Assembly (NCBI RefSeq): GCF_900215625.1
Contig: NZ_OBEK01000002.1
Location: 666,676 to 730,675, forward strand
Reading direction: 5' to 3'
Source: Terribacillus aidingensis
GTDB lineage: Bacteria; Bacillota; Bacilli; Bacillales; Amphibacillaceae
DNA: 64,000 nt
The notes under the pieces are model-generated. The model saw nothing but the letters and a program-made list of their open reading frames with translations, was not told the origin of the DNA and ran no database searches. Positions 37,133-45,315 of the stretch are shown here, in pieces (the first letter of the stretch is position 1; each line of letters starts with the position of its first letter). Made by a program: the position numbers and the translations under genes.

Positions 37133-37166
37133 CAAAAATCCCCCTTCTCTTATGAGGAGGGGGATC
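37133..37166 (-). terminator. Hairpin terminator, minus orientation
   Basis: ATCCCCC and GGGGGAT arms with an imperfect inner stem, then TTTTTGG on the minus strand. No minus-strand gene ends here; it would stop antisense read-through from the plus-strand gene region. The rest of the 313-bp gap 37041-37353 is AT-rich and must contain the promoter of the plus-strand gene, which I cannot place firmly. Confidence 0.65.
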
Positions 37167-37353
37167 TTAACTAGACTCCTAGTTTTATACCTTTACTACT
37201 AGTCAGTAAGTGGTATTATTAGATACTTTTTAAAATTAGTCGGTGTCATTAATACCATTTTACTGGAAACCCATTTCACAATCTCTACCAAACTTGTAAG
37301 ATAGCACCTACAGGTTATTCTAAAACCTGAATTAATTTAAGGAGGAGTTTATT

Positions 37354-38025
37354 TTGTATTTATCCCTTAAGTCCAAGGTGTCCATTGTATTTATGTCTTG
37401 TTTGCTAATATTTGGAGCTTTTACACCATTGCTCAACTCTGTAAGTGCAAAGGAGTCTAGTGAACCAGTTCTTGACCAAAAGACTATTGATTTAGCAGAT
37501 TCTTATATTGATGTAATAAACGGTAAATTTGAAATTTCAAACGAAAAAGAGTTAAAGAAAAAAGTCGGGGAAGAAAAGTACAACAAAATAATAAATGAGG
37601 TTAATGATAAAAATAATGTACTTAGTCAAATTTCCACAGAAGAGAAAAATAATATGCAAATCGTGGGAAATACCATCACTTTCGAGGGAAAGACTGATGC
37701 TAAATTCCAAGTAGCAGCAAGTAAAGGCAGAAATGCCATCACAACTCATTGGTGGGGGTATAAAGTTTATTTAAATGACAATCTTACTTCAACTACGGCT
37801 CAGGCGCTTGCTGCCGGTGGAGGAGCTGCTACCTTAGTTGGCATTTGGGCTCCATGGTTCTCTATTCCAACAGCAGTTTTGAAAGCTGTAGCTGCTTCAG
37901 CCGCTCTAGTGCTTGGTGGTAGTGCGACAATATTATTAACACAAAACAAAGGGAAAGGCGTATATTTAAGATTTACAGGTATAGTGCCTGCGCACGTTAT
38001 ATATACAGGAACTTTCCCTCAGTAA
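37354..38025 (+). CDS. Secreted protein with hydrophobic C-terminal segment, toxin-like
   Basis: 223-aa precursor. A Sec signal peptide covers residues 1-32 (hydrophobic IVFMSCLLIFGAF, cleavage after SVSA). A charged, lysine/glutamate/asparagine-rich region extends to about 120. After THWWGYKVYL comes a Gly/Ala-rich hydrophobic stretch (about 150-197), and then a beta-like tail. The layout of signal, hydrophilic pro-part and hydrophobic segment resembles precursors such as SdpC, but the sequence has no matching cysteines and I do not recognise the family. The start is TTG, six bases after AAGGAGGAG. A small membrane protein gene converges on it. Confidence 0.7.
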   Translation: MYLSLKSKVSIVFMSCLLIFGAFTPLLNSVSAKESSEPVLDQKTIDLADSYIDVINGKFEISNEKELKKKVGEEKYNKIINEVNDKNNVLSQISTEEKNNMQIVGNTITFEGKTDAKFQVAASKGRNAITTHWWGYKVYLNDNLTSTTAQALAAGGGAATLVGIWAPWFSIPTAVLKAVAASAALVLGGSATILLTQNKGKGVYLRFTGIVPAHVIYTGTFPQ

Positions 38026-38040
38026 CATAGATCATAATTA

Positions 38041-38070
38041 AGCGATAGCTTGTATAGCTATCGCTTTTCT
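38041..38070. terminator. Bidirectional terminator in the element
   Basis: AGCGATAGCT, TGTAT loop, AGCTATCGCT, then TTTCTTT. It separates the convergent secreted-protein and membrane-protein genes. Confidence 0.88.
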
Positions 38071-38403
38071 TTACTTTTTCGAATTATAAAAAATATATTC
38101 AAGCACTATTCTTGCAGTTAATATTACAAGTAGTATGGCATATATAATATTTGAACCTACAATATTAAAAAAGAATGTATCCAATAATGCCACCACCACT
38201 CCAACAGATAAAGAACCTCTAAATAATATTTCAAATTTTCTATATCTACCGCTATCACCATGTATCTTATCCATTAACCCAGTTGTAGCAACCATTGCGA
38301 CAACAAGTAGAAAAGGAAACCAAAAACTCTGATACACAAAAAAGAAAAACGCTAATACAGTGACTACCATTGGAAAGGTAAATTTTACTTGAGTAAAATG
38401 CAA
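38071..38403 (-). CDS. Small membrane protein of the element
   Basis: 110-aa protein with three to four hydrophobic segments (PMVVTVLAFFFFVYQSFWF, FLLVVAMVATTGLM, SLSVGVVVALLDTFFF, NIIYAILLVILTARIVLEYIF). The frame opens with a GTG at 38412 that merges with the ribosome site. A TTG at 38403 lies eight bases after AAAGGAG and is preferred. Its place opposite a secreted, hydrophobic protein makes an immunity role thinkable, but nothing in the sequence proves it. Confidence 0.6.
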   Translation of the reverse strand: MHFTQVKFTFPMVVTVLAFFFFVYQSFWFPFLLVVAMVATTGLMDKIHGDSGRYRKFEILFRGSLSVGVVVALLDTFFFNIVGSNIIYAILLVILTARIVLEYIFYNSKK

Positions 38404-38493
38404 TAATATCACTCCTTTATTTTATGGTAAAAGATGGAGCAACCTTTGACAATCGGCATTTTTACACATTTCAAATTACTTACCGTGTAACGA

Positions 38494-38532
38494 AAAAAAT
38501 CCCCTCCTCAAATTAATGAGAAGGGGTATTTT
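38494..38532. terminator. Terminator after the Asn-linker protein gene
   Basis: CCCCTCCTCA (38501-38510) pairs with TGAGAAGGGG (38517-38526) with one mismatch. T tracts follow on both strands. Confidence 0.8.
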
Positions 38533-38535
38533 TCT

Positions 38536-39144
38536 TCAGTTAGAAAGCATTTGGGTAAGTGCTGGAATAAACGGAGAGAATATAGTCATGTGGCTAGCAA
38601 TACTATTTATAAATTTTGTGTATGCAACTGTGAAGTTAGGACTATCTTGATTCGCTTCCATTTCGCTGATGTGCTGACGAAGTGATCGTTTTATTTCAGG
38701 GTCTTCAATATGCTGACTCACTTGTTCCCTTAACTTATCAAACAATTCATCAGGGCTGCTATTTACAATATTCAATGAGTTATCAGTTGAGTTATTATTT
38801 ACTCGGCTGTTAGCGCCGTTTAAATTGTATACTATTTTGTTAGAGACTTGATTTTGTTGTCGTATTTCCCTAGAAGAAATTTTTTCTACTTCAACTTGAT
38901 AATGAGCATCTAAATCAAAGGAGTCTGTAACAAAGCCTCTGTCAATTACTATGTAACTTTCTTTTAGTCCATTTTTTAATTCTCTAATTAAAGAATCCCC
39001 TTCTTCAATTGGTAATGAGATATCTTCAATAAATATATCGTTGGATTGTACGAGAGCTTCAATATCTTTAATTATTTCCCCGCTTTTCTTATTAAGCTTT
39101 ACTCTCTCTGTTGGAAACGGTGCTATTGAAAATATACTACCCAT
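38536..39144 (-). CDS. Hypothetical protein with Asn-rich linker
   Basis: 202 aa. An N-terminal alpha/beta part (about 1-95: IFSIAPFPTERVKLNKKS, ESYIVIDRGF) is followed by a short Asn/Ser-rich linker (NLNGANSRVNNNSTDNSLNIV). The C-terminal part is helical (about 135-202), ending in a hydrophobic HMTIFSPFIPALTQML. Such an Asn-linker and C-terminal helix also occur in phage and phage-defence proteins, but I do not recognise the N-terminal domain. The frame extends upstream to 39198; the ATG at 39144 follows GGGAGGTG and is the start. Confidence 0.6.
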   Translation of the reverse strand: MGSIFSIAPFPTERVKLNKKSGEIIKDIEALVQSNDIFIEDISLPIEEGDSLIRELKNGLKESYIVIDRGFVTDSFDLDAHYQVEVEKISSREIRQQNQVSNKIVYNLNGANSRVNNNSTDNSLNIVNSSPDELFDKLREQVSQHIEDPEIKRSLRQHISEMEANQDSPNFTVAYTKFINSIASHMTIFSPFIPALTQMLSN

Positions 39145-39215
39145 GATACACCTCCCTAATTCATACTGATTATATATCATTACGTGTAAATAAGACAATA
39201 ATTTACTTTTATAAC

Positions 39216-39254
39216 AAAAAAAGAACCCCTAATCCTTAATTGGAATAGGGGTAG
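39216..39254 (-). terminator. Terminator after the peptidoglycan-binding gene
   Basis: ACCCCTAATCC and GGAATAGGGGT arms with one mismatch, and a T tract on the minus strand. Confidence 0.8.
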
Positions 39255-39259
39255 ATTAA

Positions 39260-39757
39260 TTACAAAGCTCTCATTTTGTTAACTTCATAAGATGCTTCAA
39301 AGAAGCGTTGGTTTATATCATTTAACTCGTTCCAAGAGCTTTCAATTCTTTTTATGTTTTGATCCTTCCATGTTTCCTTGCCTACAATTCCATCTACACA
39401 AAGTCCATGACGCTTCTGATACGCCATTACAGCTTTCTTTGTGTTATTCCCAAAAATGCCATCTGGATTTACACCGACAGCACGTTGCACACGCTGAACA
39501 TCTTTGCCTCTAGAACCAACTTTAATGTAGTGTCCAGGATAAGGAACAATTGCAGAACCAGTAGCTTTAGGTTTAGCAGATGCTTTTCTTGGATTGCGAC
39601 TAATGCCCACCTTATCATTAACCCACGTACTGGCCACAATTTTGCATAGCGCGCGTTTGAAATACCAGGATTCTGGCACACCATTTAGATAAAGCTTTAA
39701 TTTGCAATTACCTGAGAAGATGTGAGTAGCTTTTCTTTCTAAATGTAGTATAACCAT
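39260..39757 (-). pseudogene. Truncated cell-wall hydrolase remnant with peptidoglycan-binding domain
   Basis: The C-terminal part (about residues 76-135) is a complete PG_binding_1 domain: IKVGSRGKDVQRVQRAVGV, DGIFGNNTKKAVMAYQ, LCVDGIVGKETW. The part before it (about 20-60) may be the end of a lytic-enzyme domain, but no catalytic residues are present. No ribosome site precedes the first ATG, and the catalytic domain expected of a phage endolysin is missing. It is therefore most likely a 5'-deleted lysin gene left from a prophage ancestor. Confidence 0.6.
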
Positions 39758-39900
39758 TGTTCCATATTGTTATTAAGGTCCTTCAGACTGTTGAATTGAC
39801 TATACTATCGGAATTGTTCAAGGCTTCCCTGTAACATTTATTGTCTCTCCCTTTATTTAGAAAAGGGCGCACTTAAATAAGCCTACTACTTGCCAACTTT

Positions 39901-39998
39901 TTGAAAATGGTTATAGTAAAGGTACATAACTTAATGGCCTAGTACGCCACAGTCGAGCAGGGATTACCGTCCCATTTGCTCGGCTTTTTCTTTTGTTT
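39901..39998 (+). ncRNA. Candidate short RNA or orphan terminator, plus strand
   Basis: TTGAAA (39901-39906) and TACATA (39923-39928) lie 16 nt apart. About 25 nt later comes a hairpin (CGAGCA-GGGA, TTACCG loop, TCCC-ATT-TGCTCG) followed by a long T-rich tract. The orientation does not fit the minus-strand integrase, whose 3' end it faces. It could be a terminator for lost plus-strand genes or a transcript of about 60-70 nt. The rest of the 39758-40004 gap shows nothing recognisable. Confidence 0.4.
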
Positions 39999-40004
39999 TT
40001 TATC

Positions 40005-40976
40005 TTATATATTTAATTTGTTGATTGGTGAATGCTGTTGATATTTAAGACCAACTTCTTGTGTGTCAAAATCCAAGTATATTTGTTGAGTAACCAATGG
40101 ACTTGCATGACCTAAAATTCTTGATAAAGTTGCTAGATCCCCACCATTAAGTAAGTAATACTTTGCAAAGTTATCTCTAAGCTGATGAGCTTGGACTTCC
40201 ACACCAACTATTTTTGAATGTTTCCGAAATGCAGTCTCTATGTTCCGAATGTCCATCTTTGCTCCTCTTGTTGAAGGGAAATTATATTGGCTGCCGGTAT
40301 AACGATCCCTATACTCTAACCACGAACTAAAATTCCTACCAGTTTTAGGAGAAAAGTAAACAATTCGTTCTTTGCCATTCTTTGTCTTTCTAAGTAGTAA
40401 CGCATTACTCCTTATATCTACATCTGTTGGTGTTGTCTCCAACAACTCCCCTATTCTTGCACCCGTGTCCAATATCAGTCGCGCAATCATCCAATTCCTA
40501 AATTCATGAAACTTTGATACATCGAAAGAGCTGAAAAATAACTTTAATTCATTCTCTGGAATTAAACGCTTCATCTTCCTGACTGGCTTTATCTTTTTTA
40601 CATCCACACATGGATTTTTCTTTATAACTTTGTTTGTGTAGAGGTAATTGAAGAAAGCATTGATATTGCGTTGATAATTGGCGATTGTTGTTTCACTCAC
40701 TTTAATACCGTAATCATTTCTTTTATAAAGCTTATTAATTTTAGCTGTATCGTCATTTGATAACGCCCCATACTTCCCCCTTGAGCGAACGTAAGTAAAA
40801 TACTCACTTACATGTTCCTTCTTAACCTTAGCTGGATCCCTCACGTCGTATATTTCTCTCAAGTATCTTTGAAATAAACGAAGTGTTTGATCGTAACTTC
40901 TCATTGTCGTCTGTGATAAACCTCTGCTGGTACACTCCATCATGTACCTGTCTAACTCAATCATAAAAATATCCAC
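40005..40976 (-). CDS. int: Tyrosine recombinase (integrase) of the spo0A element
   Basis: 323-aa phage-type integrase. It has an N-terminal SAM-like core-binding domain (about 1-125) and a C-terminal catalytic domain with all signature residues: Arg174 in DTGARIGE, His264 and Arg267 in HQLR, His290 in LGHAS and Tyr300 in QQIY. It is the only recombinase in the element and lies between the two spo0A repeats, 140 nt after the spo0A stop and on the same strand. The GTG at 40976 follows an AGGAGG that is part of the preceding terminator hairpin; an ATG at 40964 is the alternative start. Confidence 0.93.
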   Translation of the reverse strand: MDIFMIELDRYMMECTSRGLSQTTMRSYDQTLRLFQRYLREIYDVRDPAKVKKEHVSEYFTYVRSRGKYGALSNDDTAKINKLYKRNDYGIKVSETTIANYQRNINAFFNYLYTNKVIKKNPCVDVKKIKPVRKMKRLIPENELKLFFSSFDVSKFHEFRNWMIARLILDTGARIGELLETTPTDVDIRSNALLLRKTKNGKERIVYFSPKTGRNFSSWLEYRDRYTGSQYNFPSTRGAKMDIRNIETAFRKHSKIVGVEVQAHQLRDNFAKYYLLNGGDLATLSRILGHASPLVTQQIYLDFDTQEVGLKYQQHSPINKLNI

Positions 40977-40977
40977 A

Positions 40978-41022
40978 ACAAAAAACGCCTCCTAAATTGG
41001 TCACCCAATAAATAGAGACGTA
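40978..41022 (-). terminator. Terminator after spo0A, containing the integrase ribosome site
   Basis: Outer arms ACGCCTC (40985-40991) and GAGACGT (41015-41021, one mismatch) enclose inner arms ATTGG and CCAAT around a TCAC loop. TTTTTTG follows on the minus strand. The AGGAGG upstream of int lies in the 3' arm of this hairpin. Confidence 0.75.
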
Positions 41023-41115
41023 AACACTTATACAAATATTAATTTATAGCTACATTAACCAAGTTTGTTGGTTTTTCTGTGTGAAAATTACTCAAATAAT
41101 CGCATAAGACCGGGC

Positions 41116-41904
41116 TTAGGAAGCGCGATGTTCAAGCCGCAGACGGTCTGCTACCATTGCGATAAATTCGGAGTTAGTCGGTTTTGCTTTTGAAACACTG
41201 ACAGTATATCCGAAAAGGGAGGAGATGGAATCCATGTTACCGCGGTTCCAGGCTACTTCAATTGCATGGCGAATTGCCCTTTCCACACGGGAAGCAGTTG
41301 TGTTATATGTTTTGGCGATATCCGGATACAACACTTTCGTAATGGATCCAAGCAGGTCGATATCGTTGTAGACCATCGTGATTGCCTCACGCAAATACAT
41401 ATAGCCTTTAATATGAGCAGGAACGCCGATTTCATGGATAATGTTCGTAATGCTTGCTTCCAAATTCGGTTTTTTGTGTTTTTTCTCTCTTGTAACACGA
41501 ATTGGGTTAGAGGATTCGTAGCTGCTGCCATGTCCGCTGACTTGGCGAATTTGCGCTGCTAAGTTTTCCAAGTCGAACGGTTTAAGTATGAAGTAAGCAG
41601 CACCAAGGTCGACTGCTTTTTTCGTCACTTCTTCTTGACCGAAAGCTGTCAGCATAATCACATGCGGCATTGGAGCTGACGTTCTTTCTCTTAATGTGCG
41701 AAGAACTGCCAAACCATCGACATGCGGCATGATGATATCAAGTACGACAACATCCGGCTGGAGATCTTCCAGCATATCTAAACAATCTTTTCCATTATAA
41801 GCTGTACCAATTACCTCTATATCGGATTGGTCTTCAAAGTATTCCTCCATAAGCTGCACAAGTTCTCGATTGTCATCGACCAAAACTGCTTTTATCTTTT
41901 CCAT
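41116..41904 (-). CDS. spo0A: Sporulation master response regulator Spo0A
   Basis: 262-aa two-domain regulator that, when phosphorylated through the phosphorelay, binds 0A boxes and starts sporulation. The receiver has the acidic pair Asp10-Asp11, phospho-acceptor Asp56 in [10 protein letters not shown] and Lys in FILKPFD. The C-terminal effector domain has the recognition region ([20 protein letters not shown]). The full C-terminus is present, although the last codons were supplied by an inserted element. GGGAGG precedes the ATG. It is transcribed after spoIVB from its own promoter region. Confidence 0.97.
   Translation of the reverse strand: MEKIKAVLVDDNRELVQLMEEYFEDQSDIEVIGTAYNGKDCLDMLEDLQPDVVVLDIIMPHVDGLAVLRTLRERTSAPMPHVIMLTAFGQEEVTKKAVDLGAAYFILKPFDLENLAAQIRQVSGHGSSYESSNPIRVTREKKHKKPNLEASITNIIHEIGVPAHIKGYMYLREAITMVYNDIDLLGSITKVLYPDIAKTYNTTASRVERAIRHAIEVAWNRGNMDSISSLFGYTVSVSKAKPTNSEFIAMVADRLRLEHRAS
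41123..41212 (-). repeat. Near attachment repeat inside the 3' end of the intact spo0A
   Basis: 90 bp within the last codons of spo0A, 88/90 identical to 36585-36674. The identical 52-bp core is 41161-41212, so strand exchange lies somewhere in it. Sequence downstream of the core, including the last codons and stop, is then element-borne. Confidence 0.93.
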
Positions 41905-41947
41905 TACCTGCTTCCTCCCTTAATATCCCTTATGATTCCACGTTACA

Positions 41948-42085
41948 GTTTCGACATATCAAGGTCAATTCCTGCCAAATTGAAAAAAACCTCGCTTTTA
42001 TTTCCATTGCATGAAATTTCGCCCGCCATTCGACAGCATATGACGCGGAATCCTCCGAACAGATGTTTCTTGTCTTTTCATTATA
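41948..42085 (-). promoter_or_regulatory. spo0A promoter region: 0A boxes, sigma-H and sigma-A type elements
   Basis: Two perfect TGTCGAA 0A boxes lie at 41950-41956 and 42029-42035. AGGAATT (41967-41973) and GTCGAAAC (41948-41955), 11 nt apart, fit a sigma-H promoter, with the proximal 0A box overlapping its -10. Farther up, a TATAAT at 42080-42085 may be the vegetative promoter. This matches the dual-promoter autoregulation known for B. subtilis spo0A. Confidence 0.78.
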
Positions 42086-42103
42086 ACGTATGACTTGAAA
42101 AAG

Positions 42104-42146
42104 AAAAAGACACTCCCATTCGTTATCGAATAGGAAATGTCTTTTT
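42104..42146 (-). terminator. Terminator of spoIVB
   Basis: Long hairpin with outer AAAGACA and TGTCTTT and inner ATTCG and CGAAT arms, ATAA loop and a T tract. It touches the spoIVB stop codon. Confidence 0.88.
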
Positions 42147-43411
42147 TAGCTAGCTTTTTTATCTGATTTGTAAATATCGATGCCCGCTTCCTGCAGCATC
42201 CATTCGATGTGCACACCATAACCAGAGGTGGAGTCATTCACAAATACATGTGTTACAGCGCCAATTAATTTACCGTCTTGAATGATCGGACTTCCGCTCA
42301 TTCCCTGAACGATGCCGCCTGTCTTAGCCAGCAGCCTTTTATCTGTCACTTTAATGATCATTCCTTTAGTTGCTGGATGGTCCTGTGGTACACTGTTGAC
42401 AATTTCTACATCAAATTCCTCAATCTTTTCTCCTTCTAACACAGTCCGGATAACTGCCGGCCCTTTCTTCACTTCATCGCTTAGTGCGATTGGCAATGCT
42501 TTTGTTTCTTCCGTTTGACGCATATCGCTTTCTAATTTGCCAAAAATACCAAAGGGACTGTTTTTCGTGATGGTTCCAATATGATTGCGATTCATGCTGA
42601 ATTCGGCGAGCTTCTCGCCTGGTTGACCATTGTTTCCTTTTTGAATACTTGTCACATTCGAGCGGACGATGGTGCCATCATGAATTTCAATTGGCTTTTG
42701 TGTATCCATATCCGAAATGACATGCCCTAACGCTCCATAGTTTTTCGATACTGGATCATAAAACGTCATCGTACCGATACCAGCTGCTGAATCTCGGATG
42801 TAAAGACCCATTCGATATTGCTTGTCTTTTGCATCCAGTGCTGGACTCAACTTTGTTGTCATGGTTTCGCTGCCGCGTTTGACTTTGATACGCACAGACT
42901 TACCATCTTTTCCTGCTTGCTCAATCAGCGGTGCAACTTCTTCCATTTTTCGTATTTCTTGATCATTAATCTCCAACAGTACATCACCCGTGTGAATAGC
43001 TGCTTCTTCTCCTGGCGATACGGTCGCATCAGGTGTACGAACTTGATGATGTCCGACAACAAGAACACCTAATGTGTGAAGCTTTACGCCAACAGAATGG
43101 CCGCCTGGGACAATGCGAAGGTCGGGAAGTACATCAACGGAGACTTTTTTGATTGGTATGCTTCCTACCGTGTAAATTAGTTCCTGCTTGTCAGCTGATT
43201 GCCCGCGAAAAGCATCTTGATCGATTGCTTTAACAGCTTGGCCATCCCCAAATGCAGGAAGTGCATCAGCTGGATCGTTATTTGAAAACAACGTCATTGT
43301 GTTTGGTATGCTCAAAAATGACTGTACTGGCGCTGTCAACGGTGCTACCACTAATACTGCCAGCAGACAGAGACCAATGGCGATGCGTAAAGCTGATATC
43401 TTTTTCTTCAT
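42146..43411 (-). CDS. spoIVB: SpoIVB sporulation signalling serine peptidase
   Basis: 421-aa S55-family peptidase made in the forespore. In the family it cleaves SpoIVFA and so releases SpoIVFB to process pro-sigma-K. An N-terminal membrane anchor ([19 protein letters not shown]) is followed by a PDZ domain (about 100-185: [26 protein letters not shown]) and the peptidase domain. The latter has [12 protein letters not shown] (catalytic His) and [19 protein letters not shown] (catalytic Ser). The frame extends to 43450; the ATG at 43411 follows AGGAGATGAG. Confidence 0.95.
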   Translation of the reverse strand: MKKKISALRIAIGLCLLAVLVVAPLTAPVQSFLSIPNTMTLFSNNDPADALPAFGDGQAVKAIDQDAFRGQSADKQELIYTVGSIPIKKVSVDVLPDLRIVPGGHSVGVKLHTLGVLVVGHHQVRTPDATVSPGEEAAIHTGDVLLEINDQEIRKMEEVAPLIEQAGKDGKSVRIKVKRGSETMTTKLSPALDAKDKQYRMGLYIRDSAAGIGTMTFYDPVSKNYGALGHVISDMDTQKPIEIHDGTIVRSNVTSIQKGNNGQPGEKLAEFSMNRNHIGTITKNSPFGIFGKLESDMRQTEETKALPIALSDEVKKGPAVIRTVLEGEKIEEFDVEIVNSVPQDHPATKGMIIKVTDKRLLAKTGGIVQGMSGSPIIQDGKLIGAVTHVFVNDSTSGYGVHIEWMLQEAGIDIYKSDKKAS

Positions 43412-43541
43412 TTTCTCATCTCCTAGAAGTCCAACCCCACAGCAGTTCATACTTTATATGTACTTCTAGTTTGAGTTTCACAAGCGCTTTTTAAACCCAG
43501 AAAACATGAGAAATAGCGGCTATCTTTTCCTATGTAAAAGC

Positions 43542-43570
43542 AAAATCCTGCCCTTTTTGGGCAGGATTAG
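43542..43570 (-). terminator. Terminator of recN
   Basis: AATCCTGCCC and GGGCAGGATT, a perfect 10-bp stem with a five-base loop, then TTTTGCTTTT. It overlaps the recN stop codon. Confidence 0.92.
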
Positions 43571-45291
43571 GAATGTTTGAACTGATCGGCTAGCGTAATC
43601 AGTTCTTTTGCATGTTCTTTTGTTTTTTCTGTCAGTACCGTTCCTGTCATCATTCTGCTGATTTCCTCAACAGCCGCATCCTGCACGAGTTCTGTAACAG
43701 ATGTATGCGTACTATTATTTTCTACATGCTTTTCAATCAGCAAGTGAGAATCAGCCATAGAAGCCACTTGCGGCAAATGTGTAATACAAAGCACTTGAGA
43801 ACCAACAGAAATGCCGTATATCTTCTCCCCAATTGCTTGTGCGACCCTGCCGCTTACACCTGTGTCTACTTCGTCAAAAATAACACTTGTTACACCTTGG
43901 TGGCGTGAGAAGATTCGTTTTAATGCAAGCATGATTCGTGATAACTCTCCGCCTGAGGCGACTTTGTGCAGCTCTTTAAGAGGCTCACCAGGGTTGGTGG
44001 ATATATGAAAGACAATCGAATCAAAACCATCTGCTGTCAACTGAACAGGCTTTCCGTCAATCTCAGGATCACCGGCAGAGCCCGACTTCATCTTTACATC
44101 TACATGGAAACGCGCTTTTTCGAGATACAAATCCTTTAGCTCTTCATGAATTGCTTCTGTTAATTGCGAAGCTGCTTGCACGCGTAAGTCATGCAGCTGT
44201 TTTGCTTCAAGCAAGGCATCCTCACTCATCTCGGTAATTTGATGCTCCAGCTGATGCACATGGGAATCACGATTTTGAATTTGATCAATTTCCTCTTCAA
44301 TACGAGATGCGTACTCTAAAATTTCTTCAACAGAGGATCCGTATTTCTTCTTCAATCGATTAATTTCATTCAATCGCATTTCAATCTCGTTCAATCGCTC
44401 CGGATCGTAAGACAAACTGTCGAGCTGACTGCTCAGCTGAAAAGTTAAATCCTCGAGCATATAATACTGCTCACTCACAGATTGATGATGCTTTTGAATC
44501 TCTTCATCATAGGCACTTGCTGATTCTAAGCTTGCTAAAGCGTGTCCTACCCAATCTAATCCCTTTTGTTCACCGTACAGCGCATTATATGCATCATGAA
44601 GTGATTGATAAATGCGTTCGTAATTCATCAGCTTGGTCCGCTCTTCGGTCAGCTGATCATCTTCACCAGGCTGAAGCGCAGCCTCCTTCAATTCATTGTA
44701 TTGAAACTGAAGCAAGTCTTGACGCTGTGCTATTTCCTGTTCGTTGGTGTTCCATTCTTTAAAACGTTTCTTCAATTTTTGAAGTTCTTTGAATTGAAGC
44801 GAATATGCTTCCTTCGCCTTGCCAATTGCCTCAGCGTTGTATAAGTCAAGCAATTCGATATGTCTGTCAGCGTCCATCAGTGACTGCGTTTCATGCTGTG
44901 TATGAATATCAATCAATGATTTTCCAAACTCACGCAAAATTGCCAAGGTCACAAGCTTGCCATTTACACGACAAATACTTTTTCCGCTCGCAGTCATGGT
45001 TCTTTCCAGCACAATCATCCCATCGTCAATGTCGACACCGAATTGGGCGCCTACAGCGTAAATGGGATGGTTTTCGGAATCAATAATAAAAAGACCTTCG
45101 AGTTCGGCTTTTTTCTGGCCATGACGGATAAATTCAACGGAACCTCTGCCGCCGCTTAACAGCTGAACGGCATCAATGACAATAGACTTACCTGCTCCTG
45201 TTTCCCCAGTCAGCACCGTAAGTCCTTCCTTGAAATGGATTCGGATGTGGTCAATAATCGCAAAATCCTTAATGGAAAGCTCTGTAAGCAT
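43567..45291 (-). CDS. recN: DNA repair protein RecN
   Basis: 574-aa SMC-like ATPase for double-strand-break repair. It has Walker A LTGETGAGKSIV (about residue 28), a long central coiled coil (about 160-360), the signature KVASGGELSRIMLAL and Walker B VIFDEVDTGVSG near the C-terminus. GAGGGG precedes the ATG. It follows ahrC, as in other Bacillaceae. Confidence 0.97.
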   Translation of the reverse strand: MLTELSIKDFAIIDHIRIHFKEGLTVLTGETGAGKSIVIDAVQLLSGGRGSVEFIRHGQKKAELEGLFIIDSENHPIYAVGAQFGVDIDDGMIVLERTMTASGKSICRVNGKLVTLAILREFGKSLIDIHTQHETQSLMDADRHIELLDLYNAEAIGKAKEAYSLQFKELQKLKKRFKEWNTNEQEIAQRQDLLQFQYNELKEAALQPGEDDQLTEERTKLMNYERIYQSLHDAYNALYGEQKGLDWVGHALASLESASAYDEEIQKHHQSVSEQYYMLEDLTFQLSSQLDSLSYDPERLNEIEMRLNEINRLKKKYGSSVEEILEYASRIEEEIDQIQNRDSHVHQLEHQITEMSEDALLEAKQLHDLRVQAASQLTEAIHEELKDLYLEKARFHVDVKMKSGSAGDPEIDGKPVQLTADGFDSIVFHISTNPGEPLKELHKVASGGELSRIMLALKRIFSRHQGVTSVIFDEVDTGVSGRVAQAIGEKIYGISVGSQVLCITHLPQVASMADSHLLIEKHVENNSTHTSVTELVQDAAVEEISRMMTGTVLTEKTKEHAKELITLADQFKHS

Positions 45292-45315
45292 TGTATCCCC
45301 TCATTTCACTTCCAA

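Larger units (their letters stand above)
36585..41212. mobile_element. Integrative element in the 3' end of spo0A
   Basis: A 4.5-kb segment bounded by the 90-bp direct repeats at 36585-36674 and 41123-41212. It holds a full tyrosine recombinase at one end and AT-rich genes with several non-ATG starts, unlike the surrounding core genes. There are no structural phage genes, replication gene or conjugation genes, so it is a satellite-like or remnant element. Excision between the repeats would release a circle of about 4,538 bp and leave an intact spo0A either way. Confidence 0.88.

Noticed and set aside
41116-41904. Disruption of spo0A by the inserted element
   Set aside because: The reading frame and the last residues are complete because the element supplies a matching 3' end, so no loss of function is implied.
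43478-43492. A cre-like AAGCGCTT upstream of spoIVB
   Set aside because: The flanks do not fit the consensus, and catabolite control of this forespore gene is not expected.
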